From Candidatus Methanoperedens sp. (GTDB taxonomy: Archaea > Halobacteriota > Methanosarcinia > Methanosarcinales > Methanoperedenaceae), in NCBI GenBank assembly GCA_021409285.1, contig JAGFND010000002.1, forward strand, positions 1 through 50,930: 50,930 bases of DNA, given 5' to 3'. Both the position numbers and the translations under genes were made by a program. Position 1 is the first letter of the stretch; each line of letters opens with the position of its first letter. The notes under the pieces are model-generated. The model saw only the letters and a program-made list of their open reading frames with translations, was not told where the DNA came from and did no database searches. This document shows positions 8,761 to 16,129 of the stretch, piece after piece.

Positions 8761-9441
8761 TCATACAAGAACAAGACAACTTTCCAGAGTTCCTTTGCCG
8801 ACCCCGTATAAGCTAAGACCGCAGTCTCTCAATGTATCAGCCGTTTTCTGACCGATAGCCAGTACTTTTAGATTCCTTGCATGTTCTGGTTTGAAACCAG
8901 ATAGTTCAAAAGATTTTGCGCTTGTAAAGATCACCGCTTCCACATCATTCAGAACATCTACGATGTTCTTGCCAGTCGATTCCAGCCGATATGCCGGAGC
9001 GTCGATGATTATCGCGCCTTTTGATATAAGGGATCCTGTCAATTCCGGATTTGGCACCTCAGCTCTCGCAATGCCAATCGTCTTACCTTTTACGTCACCA
9101 AGATAACCTGCAAAACTGTCAGAGGAAAATTTCTCAATTACTTCACTTTTCATCCCGGAATCTTTCACTTTTCTGGCCGTCTTGGGGCCAACACTTACAA
9201 TCCTTACATTTTTTCTCGGTAAAATTATTTTGAAAAGTCTCTCTACTCCAAGAGAACTGGTGAAAATCAGAATATCGATCTTATCGTTTGAGATGAGGTT
9301 GCAGAGTTCGAAAAGCGGTCGCGGGTCGGATGGTTCAGCTGAGCGCATTGTGGATACAATTATTGCTTCATGGCCATATCTCAGGAAAAGCTCAGAAATC
9401 CCTTCAGATTTTTCTTCAAGTTTTGTGACTGCTATTTTCAC
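8761..9441 (-). CDS. hemD: Uroporphyrinogen-III synthase
   Basis: It closes and isomerises hydroxymethylbilane to uroporphyrinogen III, the root of sirohaem, haem, cobamides and the MCR cofactor F430. 226 residues with a GTG start. The family is poorly conserved, but the two-domain pattern is recognisable, with TSSLGVERLF near residue 58, VGPKTARKVKDSG near 82, FTSAKSFELSG and the closing AIGQKTADTLRDCGL. No other tetrapyrrole gene lies nearby, so it stands alone, convergent with engB and divergent from the isomerase gene. Confidence 0.88.
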   Translation of the reverse strand: MKIAVTKLEEKSEGISELFLRYGHEAIIVSTMRSAEPSDPRPLFELCNLISNDKIDILIFTSSLGVERLFKIILPRKNVRIVSVGPKTARKVKDSGMKSEVIEKFSSDSFAGYLGDVKGKTIGIARAEVPNPELTGSLISKGAIIIDAPAYRLESTGKNIVDVLNDVEAVIFTSAKSFELSGFKPEHARNLKVLAIGQKTADTLRDCGLSLYGVGKGTLESCLVLV

Positions 9442-9552
9442 GAACTATAAACCACCTTCGGCTTCCCGTCCATTGTTTTCTTTTTCAATCAATATCTTCT
9501 CAATTGTCAATATGACTTACCTATTCTTAAAGGCCAATGCTCTGAAATAATC

Positions 9553-9568
9553 ATATAATATTTATATT
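9553..9568 (+). promoter_or_regulatory. TATA region of the phosphoglucose isomerase gene
   Basis: ATATAATATTTATATT lies 21-36 bp before the ATG at 9589. Either of two overlapping TATA-like octamers would start transcription close to the start codon, giving a leaderless or nearly leaderless message. The remainder of the 9442-9588 gap shows nothing else. Confidence 0.45.
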
Positions 9569-9588
9569 CCAAGTCCAATAAGTACTGG

Positions 9589-10314
9589 ATGGAAAATTTC
9601 ATAGAATTCGGGACAAAGAAGGCCAAGCCTGCAATAAGGATGTTATTTGATATGAAAGACGTCCTTTACGATAGGGAATGGCTCTTGAACGCGGATAATT
9701 TTGAATTATATTATATGTACCGTGATCTCTCATTAAGCAAAAATGATGCTCTGGTAATAAAGGAACATGGTTTGAGATATGATATTACGGTCATTCCCCC
9801 GCAGATGCTCGGTTGCGAATTTATAAAAACTGCGGGACATTATCATCCGGATGTTCCGGGAACTGGCATGACATTTCCTGAAATATATGAGGTTTTAAGC
9901 GGCGAAGCGCATTATGTTATGCAGAAACTGGAGCAGGGTATTTTGAAGGATGTAATTCTTGTTAAAGCCAAAGAGGGGGATAAGGTTCTAATTCCACCAG
10001 GTTACGGTCATCTGACGGTCAATGCGTCCCTGAAGGTTTTGAAGATGGCGAACTGGGTGGCAGATCATTTTGATTCGATATATTCACCAATTAAAGAAAA
10101 TGGTGGGGGAGCATATTTTTTCCTCAAGGGAGGCATTGTGAAGAATCCCAGATATGATGATGTTCCAGAATTACGGATACTTCCTCCTTCTAACTTGAGT
10201 GATATAGGATTATCCAGGAAGAAAGAGATGTACGGGCTAGTGAAAGATATCGAGAAACTTGATTTTCTAAAAAGACCGCAAGATTTCGGTTGGTTGTTCA
10301 AAGAGAGAACGTGA
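9589..10314 (+). CDS. pgiA: Glucose-6-phosphate isomerase, archaeal cupin type
   Basis: It interconverts glucose-6-phosphate and fructose-6-phosphate in the gluconeogenic/glycolytic trunk. This is the cupin enzyme of Euryarchaeota, unrelated to the bacterial enzyme. 241 residues, slightly longer than the roughly 190-residue Pyrococcus form. The metal site is visible: His84 and His86 in GHYHP, Glu98 in PEIYEVLSGEAHY, and His141 in PPGYGHLTVN. The C-terminal 50 residues extend beyond the cupin core and are not assigned. The neighbours are not sugar-metabolism genes. Confidence 0.93.
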   Translation: MENFIEFGTKKAKPAIRMLFDMKDVLYDREWLLNADNFELYYMYRDLSLSKNDALVIKEHGLRYDITVIPPQMLGCEFIKTAGHYHPDVPGTGMTFPEIYEVLSGEAHYVMQKLEQGILKDVILVKAKEGDKVLIPPGYGHLTVNASLKVLKMANWVADHFDSIYSPIKENGGGAYFFLKGGIVKNPRYDDVPELRILPPSNLSDIGLSRKKEMYGLVKDIEKLDFLKRPQDFGWLFKERT

Positions 10315-10381
10315 TTTTCAGGGATATTATAGAATCTAACCGTAATCATTAATAGTAATTAGAACTTATTAGGTCAGTACA

Positions 10382-10690
10382 ATGAGTGAAATAGAGGCAT
10401 TTGACTCGGCGGGTAGCCCTATGCACGTTGGTAACATTGTACTTTATAGTTCAACAGGGACAAAAGGGACCGTGATTGAGATCATTTCTGATGATGAAGG
10501 TACATGGGCTCTTGTCGATAAAACAAATCTCTATTATAAAACAGAAATATTGAAAACGATAAAAACGGCTGACGAAAAAGAAATTGTTGAGAAAAAGATC
10601 ACTATCGAAGAAGTCAGCGAAGCATTAGAAAGACAGAAGGAATTTGTACCTACCGAAATGGATCATTCTAATGTTGAAAGTGGCGGATAA
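10382..10690 (+). CDS. DUF2098-like small archaeal protein
   Basis: 102 residues, soluble. The N-terminal 60 residues form a compact beta-rich unit (GSPMHVGNIVLYSSTGTKGTVIEI, EGTWALVDKTNLYYKTEIL) like the DUF2098 family, known mainly from methanogens and their relatives. A charged helical tail follows. It lies upstream of the mcr promoter on the same strand. A promoter and a long leader separate it from mcrB, so co-transcription is doubtful. Function unknown; family assignment from memory of the pattern. Confidence 0.7.
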   Translation: MSEIEAFDSAGSPMHVGNIVLYSSTGTKGTVIEIISDDEGTWALVDKTNLYYKTEILKTIKTADEKEIVEKKITIEEVSEALERQKEFVPTEMDHSNVESGG

Positions 10691-10776
10691 AGTATAATTG
10701 GATTATACTTTCAATAAAAGCGTGAAGCTTCGCCACGATTTATTTTGTAATGTATTATCATTAACGATTCACAAAG

Positions 10777-10784
10777 TTTAAATA
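10777..10784 (+). promoter_or_regulatory. TATA box of the mcr operon
   Basis: TTTAAATA, preceded by an A-rich B-recognition-like stretch (ACAAAG). At normal spacing, transcription would begin near 10805-10810. That would give mcrB an unusually long leader of about 170 nt for an archaeal gene. No other TATA-like octamer of similar quality lies nearer to mcrB, although an internal start cannot be excluded. Confidence 0.55.
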
Positions 10785-10820
10785 CTTTAAGTGAATTGAT
10801 AGATGGTGCAAGGGATTGTA

Positions 10821-10871
10821 ATGGTAAATCGATACAATAAACAACAATATTCCGGAGTTAAAAAGGACTAA
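10821..10871 (+). CDS. Possible 16-residue leader peptide in the mcr 5' untranslated region
   Basis: A short frame ATG...TAA encoding MVNRYNKQQYSGVKKD. It is preceded at five-base spacing by the Shine-Dalgarno-like AAGGGA (10810-10815). It lies inside the predicted mcr leader, 107 nt before mcrB. The peptide is polar and resembles nothing I know. Whether it is translated is unknown; a 16-codon frame can arise by chance. It is listed because it is the only well-placed start in the leader. Confidence 0.3.
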   Translation: MVNRYNKQQYSGVKKD

Positions 10872-10909
10872 AAATTTCTTTTTTCGAGTTCTATGCTCTA
10901 AATATTGAT

Positions 10910-11008
10910 TGTCGCTCTTATTGTGTCGATCCCAAGTGATCAATGTCTTGTAAAAGAAAATAAGGAGGTAAATAAACGTGGCTGACACAATAGACCTATA
11001 TAGCGACA
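10910..11008 (+). promoter_or_regulatory. Possible leader structure enclosing the mcrB ribosome-binding site
   Basis: Two leader segments are complementary, in antiparallel order, to the first codons of mcrB. TATTGTGTC (10919-10927) matches GACACAATA (10984-10992), nine pairs plus G-U ends. TGTCGCT (10910-10916) matches AGCGACA (11002-11008), seven pairs. Together they would close a stem around AAGGAGGT (10962-10969) and the GTG start. A rival pairing of AATATTG (10901-10907) with CAATATT (10845-10851) exists further 5'. I have not computed folding energies. Confidence 0.35.
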
Positions 11009-12282
11009 GAGGAGCAAAACTCAAATCAGGCGTGGATGTAAATGCCATTAGCCCCATGAGAAATGCCGCTATCAAAAAAATAGTCACCGGTATCAAAAGA
11101 ACAGCAGCCGTTGACTTAGCAGGAATAGAAAAAACCTTAGCAACCGCATCAATCGGTGGCAAAGGCAGAAAGATCCCAGGAAGGGAAATGAAGCTGGACA
11201 TTGTAAAAAATTCAGCAAAGATCCAGAGTGCAGTTGCCGATATGGTAAAGGTAGACAGCGGCGACGACACAAATGTGAAAGCCTTGAACGGAGGAAAACA
11301 ACTAATCGTTCAGGTACCATCCGCAAGAATTGATGTAGCAGCAGAATATGTTTCATCATTGACCTGCGCAGCATCAGCAACCACACAGGCAATCATCAGC
11401 CAGTTCAATATTGGCATGTTCGATGCACCGACCGTAAAGTCCGCAGTCTGGGGACAGTACCCACAGACACTTGATATGGTAGGCGGAAACGTAAAGTCCA
11501 TCGTCGAAATCCCACAGAAAGATGAAGGCTTTGGTTATACACTGAGAAACGTCATGGCAAACCACCTTGCAGCAACCTGTAAGTTCAATGCCATGAACAC
11601 AGCAGCACTCTGCTCAATCCTTGAGAACACCGCCGTCTTCGAAATGGGAGACGCAATCGGCAACCAGGAGAGACACAGATTAATGGCATTCGCATACCAG
11701 GGCTTGAACGCAAACAACATGGTATACGGATCAGTAAAGGCACTGGGCAAGACCGGTACTATCGGTTCAGCTGTCCATGCAACAGTAGAGAAAGCAATTG
11801 CTGACAAGGTAATCAGCGCGGACAAGAAATTCGCATCTGGCTATACAACCTACAAGACCAATGATGTCGGAAAATGGAATGCATATTGTGCATGTGGAAC
11901 ACTTGTAGCAACGCTCATCAACTGCGGTGCAATGAGAGCCCCACAATCAGTATCAGCAGTATTGCTGTACTTCAATGACCTCATTGAAAAGGAGACCTCA
12001 CTCCCAGGATGTGACTTTGGTAAAGTAGAGGGCGCAGCAGTCGGATTCTCCTTCTTCTCACACTCCATCTATGGTGGCGGTGGACCAGGAGTCTTCAACG
12101 GCAATCACGTCGTTACCAGACACTCAAAGGGTCTCGCGGTACCATGCGTAGCAGCAGCAGTTGCTCTTGACGCAGGTGTCCAGATCTACAGCCCGGCAAA
12201 GACCTCTCAGTTAGTAGGAGATGTCTTCAGCTCGGTAGAAGAATTCGCAGAGCCTATAAAGGCAGTAGCAGGAGCCGTATAA
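10978..12282 (+). CDS. mcrB: Methyl-coenzyme M reductase, beta subunit
   Basis: Subunit of the cytoplasmic alpha2beta2gamma2 MCR, which releases methane from methyl-CoM and CoB or activates methane in reverse. 434 residues. The active-site wall GFSFFSHSIYGGGGPGVFNGNH is intact; Tyr365 corresponds to Tyr-beta367 of the Methanothermobacter enzyme. The GTG start at 10978 has a strong AAGGAGGT 8 nt upstream. It is the first gene of mcrBDGA, 14 bp before mcrD. Third positions are rich in A and C with few rare codons, unlike neighbouring genes, as expected for a very highly expressed operon. Confidence 0.98.
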   Translation: MADTIDLYSDRGAKLKSGVDVNAISPMRNAAIKKIVTGIKRTAAVDLAGIEKTLATASIGGKGRKIPGREMKLDIVKNSAKIQSAVADMVKVDSGDDTNVKALNGGKQLIVQVPSARIDVAAEYVSSLTCAASATTQAIISQFNIGMFDAPTVKSAVWGQYPQTLDMVGGNVKSIVEIPQKDEGFGYTLRNVMANHLAATCKFNAMNTAALCSILENTAVFEMGDAIGNQERHRLMAFAYQGLNANNMVYGSVKALGKTGTIGSAVHATVEKAIADKVISADKKFASGYTTYKTNDVGKWNAYCACGTLVATLINCGAMRAPQSVSAVLLYFNDLIEKETSLPGCDFGKVEGAAVGFSFFSHSIYGGGGPGVFNGNHVVTRHSKGLAVPCVAAAVALDAGVQIYSPAKTSQLVGDVFSSVEEFAEPIKAVAGAV

Positions 12283-12296
12283 ATTCGGAGAATTGA

Positions 12297-12851
12297 ATGG
12301 TAAAAACTGCTTCAGTCACGGGTAAACCAATACAGATCAAAGTATTTCCGCAAAGATTATTGCAGCCTGAGACCGCTGAGAAAGTCTTGAATGAGATCGA
12401 TCAGGTCAAAGGCGTGATACGAATGCTACTGGGAGGGAAGAATCTCCCACGAAAGGTCACATGCGGACCTGGAACAGGTGCAGATGTTAACCATCCTGAC
12501 AGACAGATTATCAATGTCGGGGACCAGGCATTCGAATTGCATATTATTGTGGGAGAAATAATCGTCGAAGTTGAAGATGAAAGTGCACTGGAAAATCTCA
12601 AAAACGCATGTGAGCGAGCGCTTCCATTTCCGTTTGAATTCAAGCGGGGGCACTTTATCAAAAGAAAACCGACTCTGACAGATTATGGCAAGTATGGGTT
12701 CAAAAGCAAGTATGATGAAAGTATCAATCTTGAAGATGAACGTTTACTTGGCCTCATGGACCCGCATGCAAAAGCGGAAAACAGCCTCTGTGTAATATCG
12801 GAGGATAATGGTTGTTTATCCGGAAGAGCAGAAGAAACCAATTCAAAATAA
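12297..12851 (+). CDS. mcrD: MCR operon protein D
   Basis: A small accessory protein of 184 residues, not part of the purified MCR hexamer. In the family it is implicated in assembly or F430 delivery. The recognisable core is IKVFPQRLLQPETAEKVLNEI near residues 13-33, followed by GPGTGADVNHPDRQIINVGDQAFELHIIVGEIIVEVE and a C-terminal PFEFKRGHFIKRKPTLTDYGKYG. The last 35 residues are poorly conserved. GGAG lies 6 nt before the ATG. Its codon use is less biased than that of the flanking structural genes, suggesting lower expression despite sharing the operon. Confidence 0.95.
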   Translation: MVKTASVTGKPIQIKVFPQRLLQPETAEKVLNEIDQVKGVIRMLLGGKNLPRKVTCGPGTGADVNHPDRQIINVGDQAFELHIIVGEIIVEVEDESALENLKNACERALPFPFEFKRGHFIKRKPTLTDYGKYGFKSKYDESINLEDERLLGLMDPHAKAENSLCVISEDNGCLSGRAEETNSK

Positions 12852-12866
12852 TAAGGAGGAAAAAAT

Positions 12867-13616
12867 ATGGCATACAAACCACAGTATTATCCTGGCAATA
12901 CCTCAGTTGCTAAGAATAGAAGAAAACACATGTCAGATGATGTCGAGAAATTGCGTGATATTTCAGATGAGGATTTAACCGCATTACTCGGCCATAGAGC
13001 ACCTGGCGCAGATTATCCAAGCACACATCCGCCACTTTCAGAATTAACTGAACCTGATTGCCCTGTAAGAGAGGCCGTAGCACCAACCCCAGGCGCAGCA
13101 GCAGGCGACAGAGTAAGATACGCGCAGTTCTCTGACTCCATGTACAATGCTCCATCAGTACCATACTGGAGATCGTACCATGCAGCGATCAACTTCAGAG
13201 GAGTTGACCCGGGCACACTGTCAGGAAGACAGGTCAATGAGATGAGAGAGAGAGATATGGAAGAGTACACCAAGAGACAGGCAGAGACCGAAATGACAGA
13301 CTGGGGTCTTGCAGGTCTGAGAGGCTGTACAGTTCACGGACACTCCCTCAGGTTGCAGGAAGACGGCGTAATGTTCGATATGCTGGACAGGCGCAGACTC
13401 GAAGGCGGCGTAATCGTAATGGACAAGGATCAGGTCGGCGTACCAATTGACAGAAAAGTCAACCTTGGAAAACCAATGAGCGAGGCCGAAGCAGCCAAGA
13501 GAACCACTTTCTATAGAGTGGATAATGTGGCCTTCAGAAGCGACAAAGAAGTTATTGAACACGTGCAGAAAGTCTGGGAACTAAGAACCAAATATGGCTT
13601 CGTCCCAAAGGCGTGA
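12867..13616 (+). CDS. mcrG: Methyl-coenzyme M reductase, gamma subunit
   Basis: The smallest structural subunit of MCR, 249 residues, contributing to the cofactor pocket. Conserved blocks are [10 protein letters not shown] at the N terminus, [17 protein letters not shown] and [36 protein letters not shown] sits 7 nt before the ATG. It follows mcrD by only 15 bp, so mcrC, which often lies between D and G in methanogens, is absent here. The stop lies 10 bp before the true mcrA start. Confidence 0.98.
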   Translation: MAYKPQYYPGNTSVAKNRRKHMSDDVEKLRDISDEDLTALLGHRAPGADYPSTHPPLSELTEPDCPVREAVAPTPGAAAGDRVRYAQFSDSMYNAPSVPYWRSYHAAINFRGVDPGTLSGRQVNEMRERDMEEYTKRQAETEMTDWGLAGLRGCTVHGHSLRLQEDGVMFDMLDRRRLEGGVIVMDKDQVGVPIDRKVNLGKPMSEAEAAKRTTFYRVDNVAFRSDKEVIEHVQKVWELRTKYGFVPKA

Positions 13617-13626
13617 GGTGATTCAA

Positions 13627-15324
13627 ATGGCAGAACCAAGATTCAAAAAAGCAATGGAAACAAAATACGCAAAAGAATGGGGATCAAACAAATGCGGCTC
13701 CACAGCAAAAAGCAAAATAACAGATAAGAAGACCAAATACCTCAGACTTGGCTATCAACAGAACCCAAGAAAGGTAGAGATGGCAAAATGCGGAGCAGCA
13801 ATCACCAAGAAGAGAGGATTACAGGCTTATGATCCAAAGTTGCATCTTGCCGGTATTCCGATGGGTCAGAGACAGTTGACCCCATATACAATATCTGGAA
13901 CAGATATCGTATGCGATGGTGACGATCTTCACTTCGTCAACAATGCAGCAATGCAGCAGGAATGGGACGATATCAGGAGAACATGCGTTGTAGGTCTTGA
14001 CCTCGCACATGAGACCCTTGAGAAGAGATTGGGCAAGGAAGTTACCCCAGAGACTATCAACTACTATCTCGAAGTCTTGAACCATGCAATGCCTGGCGCA
14101 GCAATTGTCCAGGAACACATGGTCGAAACACACCCGGCATTAGTAGATGACTGCTATGTGAAAATATTCACAGGTGATGAAACCCTTCAGGATGAAGTCG
14201 ATAAGCAGTTCGTTATCAACATTGACAACGAATTCCCTGACGGCCAGGCAAAACAGGTCAAAGCAGCAGTAGGCAAGACATCCTGGCAGGCAGTACATAT
14301 CCCAACCATCGTCACAAGAACAGAAGATGGACCAGGCACAAGCCGCTGGATGGCAATGCAGGTCGGTATGACCTTTATCAGCGCATATCACATGTGCGCC
14401 GGTGAAGCAGCAGTCGGTGAACTTGCATTCACAGCCAAGCACGCAGGACTTGTCGAAATGGGTGATATGATCCCGGCTCGCAGAGCAAGAGGACCAAATG
14501 AGCCAGGAGGATTATCCTTCGGTCATATGGCAGATATCGTCCAGACCAACAGGAAAACACCAGAAGATCCAGTCAATGTAGTATTGCAGACCGCAAGTGC
14601 GGCCACAATGCTGTATGACCAGATCTGGCTCGGTGGATACATGTCAGGCGGTGTCGGTTTCACAATGTATGCAACACCAGCATACACCAACGATATCGTT
14701 GATGACTACCTGTATTGGGGAAATGACTATGCAGCAAAGAAATACGGCGGAAATGGAAAGGCCAAAGCCACCATCGACACTGTAAAAGATATCGCTACAG
14801 AAGTAACACTGTACGGTCTTGAAGCATACGAGAAGTACCCGACAACACTGGAAGACCACTTCGGCGGTTCACAGCGCGCAACAGTCGTTTCCATCGCAGC
14901 AGGCGGCGCAACAGCTCTGGCAACAGGCCACAGCCAGGCCGGTCTCTCTGCATGGTATCTATCCATGTACCTCCATAAAGAGGCCCACGGAAGACTTGGA
15001 TTCTACGGGTATGACCTGCAGGATCAGTGCGGCGCAACCAACGTGTTCTCAATTGCCTCAGACGAGGGCTGCATAGGCGAATGCAGAGGTGCTAACTACC
15101 CCAACTACGCAATGAACGTAGGTCACCAGGGCGGATACACTTCAGTAGTAGCAGCAGCTCATGCAGGCAAGGATGCATTCTGTGTCAATCCACTGGTCAA
15201 GGCATGCTTCGCAGATGAGCTGGTCAACTTTGACTTCGCTGATCCAAGAGGAGCATTCGGCAAGGCAGCACTCAGAGAGTGGGACCGCTGCGCCGGTGAG
15301 AGAGCATTCGTTATCCCAGCGTAA
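13627..15324 (+). CDS. mcrA: Methyl-coenzyme M reductase, alpha subunit
   Basis: Catalytic subunit holding nickel F430, 565 residues. The frame is open from 13594, but ATG at 13627 is preferred: it gives the family N terminus [10 protein letters not shown], it follows GAGGTGATT, and the earlier ATG lies inside mcrG. By alignment to Methanothermobacter McrA, the nickel ligand Gln147 is Gln162, methyl-His257 is His272 and methyl-Gln400 is Gln416. Thioglycine 445 is Gly461 in [11 protein letters not shown], didehydro-Asp450 is Asp466 and methyl-Cys452 is Cys468. All are present. Catalytic Tyr333 is Tyr348, but the residue before it, Gln in most methanogens, is Met347. The sequence looks like an ANME-2/Methanosarcinales type rather than ANME-1 or Methanobacteriales. 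Confidence 0.98.
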   Translation: MAEPRFKKAMETKYAKEWGSNKCGSTAKSKITDKKTKYLRLGYQQNPRKVEMAKCGAAITKKRGLQAYDPKLHLAGIPMGQRQLTPYTISGTDIVCDGDDLHFVNNAAMQQEWDDIRRTCVVGLDLAHETLEKRLGKEVTPETINYYLEVLNHAMPGAAIVQEHMVETHPALVDDCYVKIFTGDETLQDEVDKQFVINIDNEFPDGQAKQVKAAVGKTSWQAVHIPTIVTRTEDGPGTSRWMAMQVGMTFISAYHMCAGEAAVGELAFTAKHAGLVEMGDMIPARRARGPNEPGGLSFGHMADIVQTNRKTPEDPVNVVLQTASAATMLYDQIWLGGYMSGGVGFTMYATPAYTNDIVDDYLYWGNDYAAKKYGGNGKAKATIDTVKDIATEVTLYGLEAYEKYPTTLEDHFGGSQRATVVSIAAGGATALATGHSQAGLSAWYLSMYLHKEAHGRLGFYGYDLQDQCGATNVFSIASDEGCIGECRGANYPNYAMNVGHQGGYTSVVAAAHAGKDAFCVNPLVKACFADELVNFDFADPRGAFGKAALREWDRCAGERAFVIPA

Positions 15325-15333
15325 AAAATCTAT

Positions 15334-15368
15334 AAGTAGGCTAAACGCCTACTTTTCTTATTTTTTTG
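15334..15368 (+). terminator. mcr operon terminator
   Basis: A perfect 8-bp stem, AAGTAGGC (15334-15341) with GCCTACTT (15347-15354), five-base loop TAAAC, ten bases after the mcrA stop. It is followed by TTCTTATTTTTTT. The hairpin plus T-tract is a convincing terminator. Confidence 0.8.
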
Positions 15369-15432
15369 GGATATAAGAATCAAAAGGAAAATAATATATC
15401 TTAGTTTGATATTTATAACGGTGTGATTTAAA

Positions 15433-15690
15433 ATGGCAGAAGCAAAAGCAGAAGTAAAAAGAGCTCCTAAAGTACCAGGTGAAGTAGTTTGCAGGTATTG
15501 TGATGGGACAGGAAAACACCAGAACAAGACATGTATTGTCTGCGATGGAAAAGGGAAAGTGAATGTTGTCGACTCATCACGGAAGTGCCAGTGGTGCAAG
15601 GGAAGAGGTTATTTAATGCAGGGCATACCATGTACCAATTGCGGCGGAACAGGAGCCACAAGACCTATTGGCAAAGAACGCCTATTTTAA
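15433..15690 (+). CDS. Small protein of four CxxCxGxG zinc knuckles (DnaJ-type)
   Basis: 85 residues. After a basic N terminus it consists of four CxxCxGxG repeats, at Cys20/23, Cys34/37, Cys52/55 and Cys67/70, spaced as in the central zinc domain of DnaJ but without J or C-terminal domains. It should bind two zinc ions and could act as a thiol chaperone or RNA/protein-binding module. It lies just after the mcr terminator with its own upstream AT-rich region, same strand. Such stand-alone cysteine-rich proteins are known beside mcr or methanogenesis genes, but I know of no proven function. It is distinct from the true DnaJ at 29815. Confidence 0.85.
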   Translation: MAEAKAEVKRAPKVPGEVVCRYCDGTGKHQNKTCIVCDGKGKVNVVDSSRKCQWCKGRGYLMQGIPCTNCGGTGATRPIGKERLF

Positions 15691-15698
15691 AGAGAAGA

Positions 15699-15738
15699 GG
15701 GGTTAAAAACCCCAAATCCTTATTAAAAATTTGTTTTT
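15699..15738 (+). terminator. Weak hairpin and T-tract after the zinc-knuckle gene
   Basis: GGGG (15699-15702) and CCCC (15710-15713) enclose TTAAAAA, followed by an AT-rich stretch ending in TTTTT. It lies between two convergent genes, so it may serve either or both. Confidence 0.45.
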
Positions 15739-15756
15739 AAAAAAAAAGTAATATTA

Positions 15757-16080
15757 TTATATTTGTCTTTTATAGTTATATTTTTCACTCATTTTTTGAT
15801 AAATATAATCATGCGCGTTATTGACTTCATTTAATTCCCCGCGCAGTACCAGAAGATTTTCAGTGTCCACTTCGATGGTCTTCAAATCACATTTTCTTGT
15901 CGCGACTTCTAAATTGAATTTTTCCATTGCTTCTACTATAACTTTTTGGGGGACACCTGGCGGCAGGACAAGATCATAAAGACCTGCCTTCGGATTATCC
16001 TGCTCTTTTGCCATCTCTTCTGTCTCTTCAATGAATTCATCACCGATATTTTTGGGTTCATTAATAGCCATAGAAATCAC
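15757..16080 (-). CDS. Unknown 107-residue archaeal protein
   Basis: I do not recognise a characterised family. The first 45 residues are acidic and probably flexible. From residue 33 the sequence is well formed (GLYDLVLPPGVPQKVIVEAMEKF, TIEVDTENLLVLRGEL, YIYQKMSEKY) with a beta-alpha-beta pattern like small ferredoxin-like or NIL-type regulatory domains. A second Met three codons downstream (16071) is an equally good start. It is convergent with the zinc-knuckle gene and divergent from the radical-SAM gene. No signal peptide or membrane segment is seen. Confidence 0.7.
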   Translation of the reverse strand: MISMAINEPKNIGDEFIEETEEMAKEQDNPKAGLYDLVLPPGVPQKVIVEAMEKFNLEVATRKCDLKTIEVDTENLLVLRGELNEVNNAHDYIYQKMSEKYNYKRQI

Positions 16081-16129
16081 TTTTTAGTATGAAATCATTA
16101 TTAAGTCAGATAAAGCTTATGGTGAACCT

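Noticed and set aside
13594-13626. Earlier ATG for mcrA, adding 11 residues
   Set aside because: It lies inside mcrG and adds residues absent from the McrA family; ATG at 13627 has GAGGTG upstream and the family N terminus.
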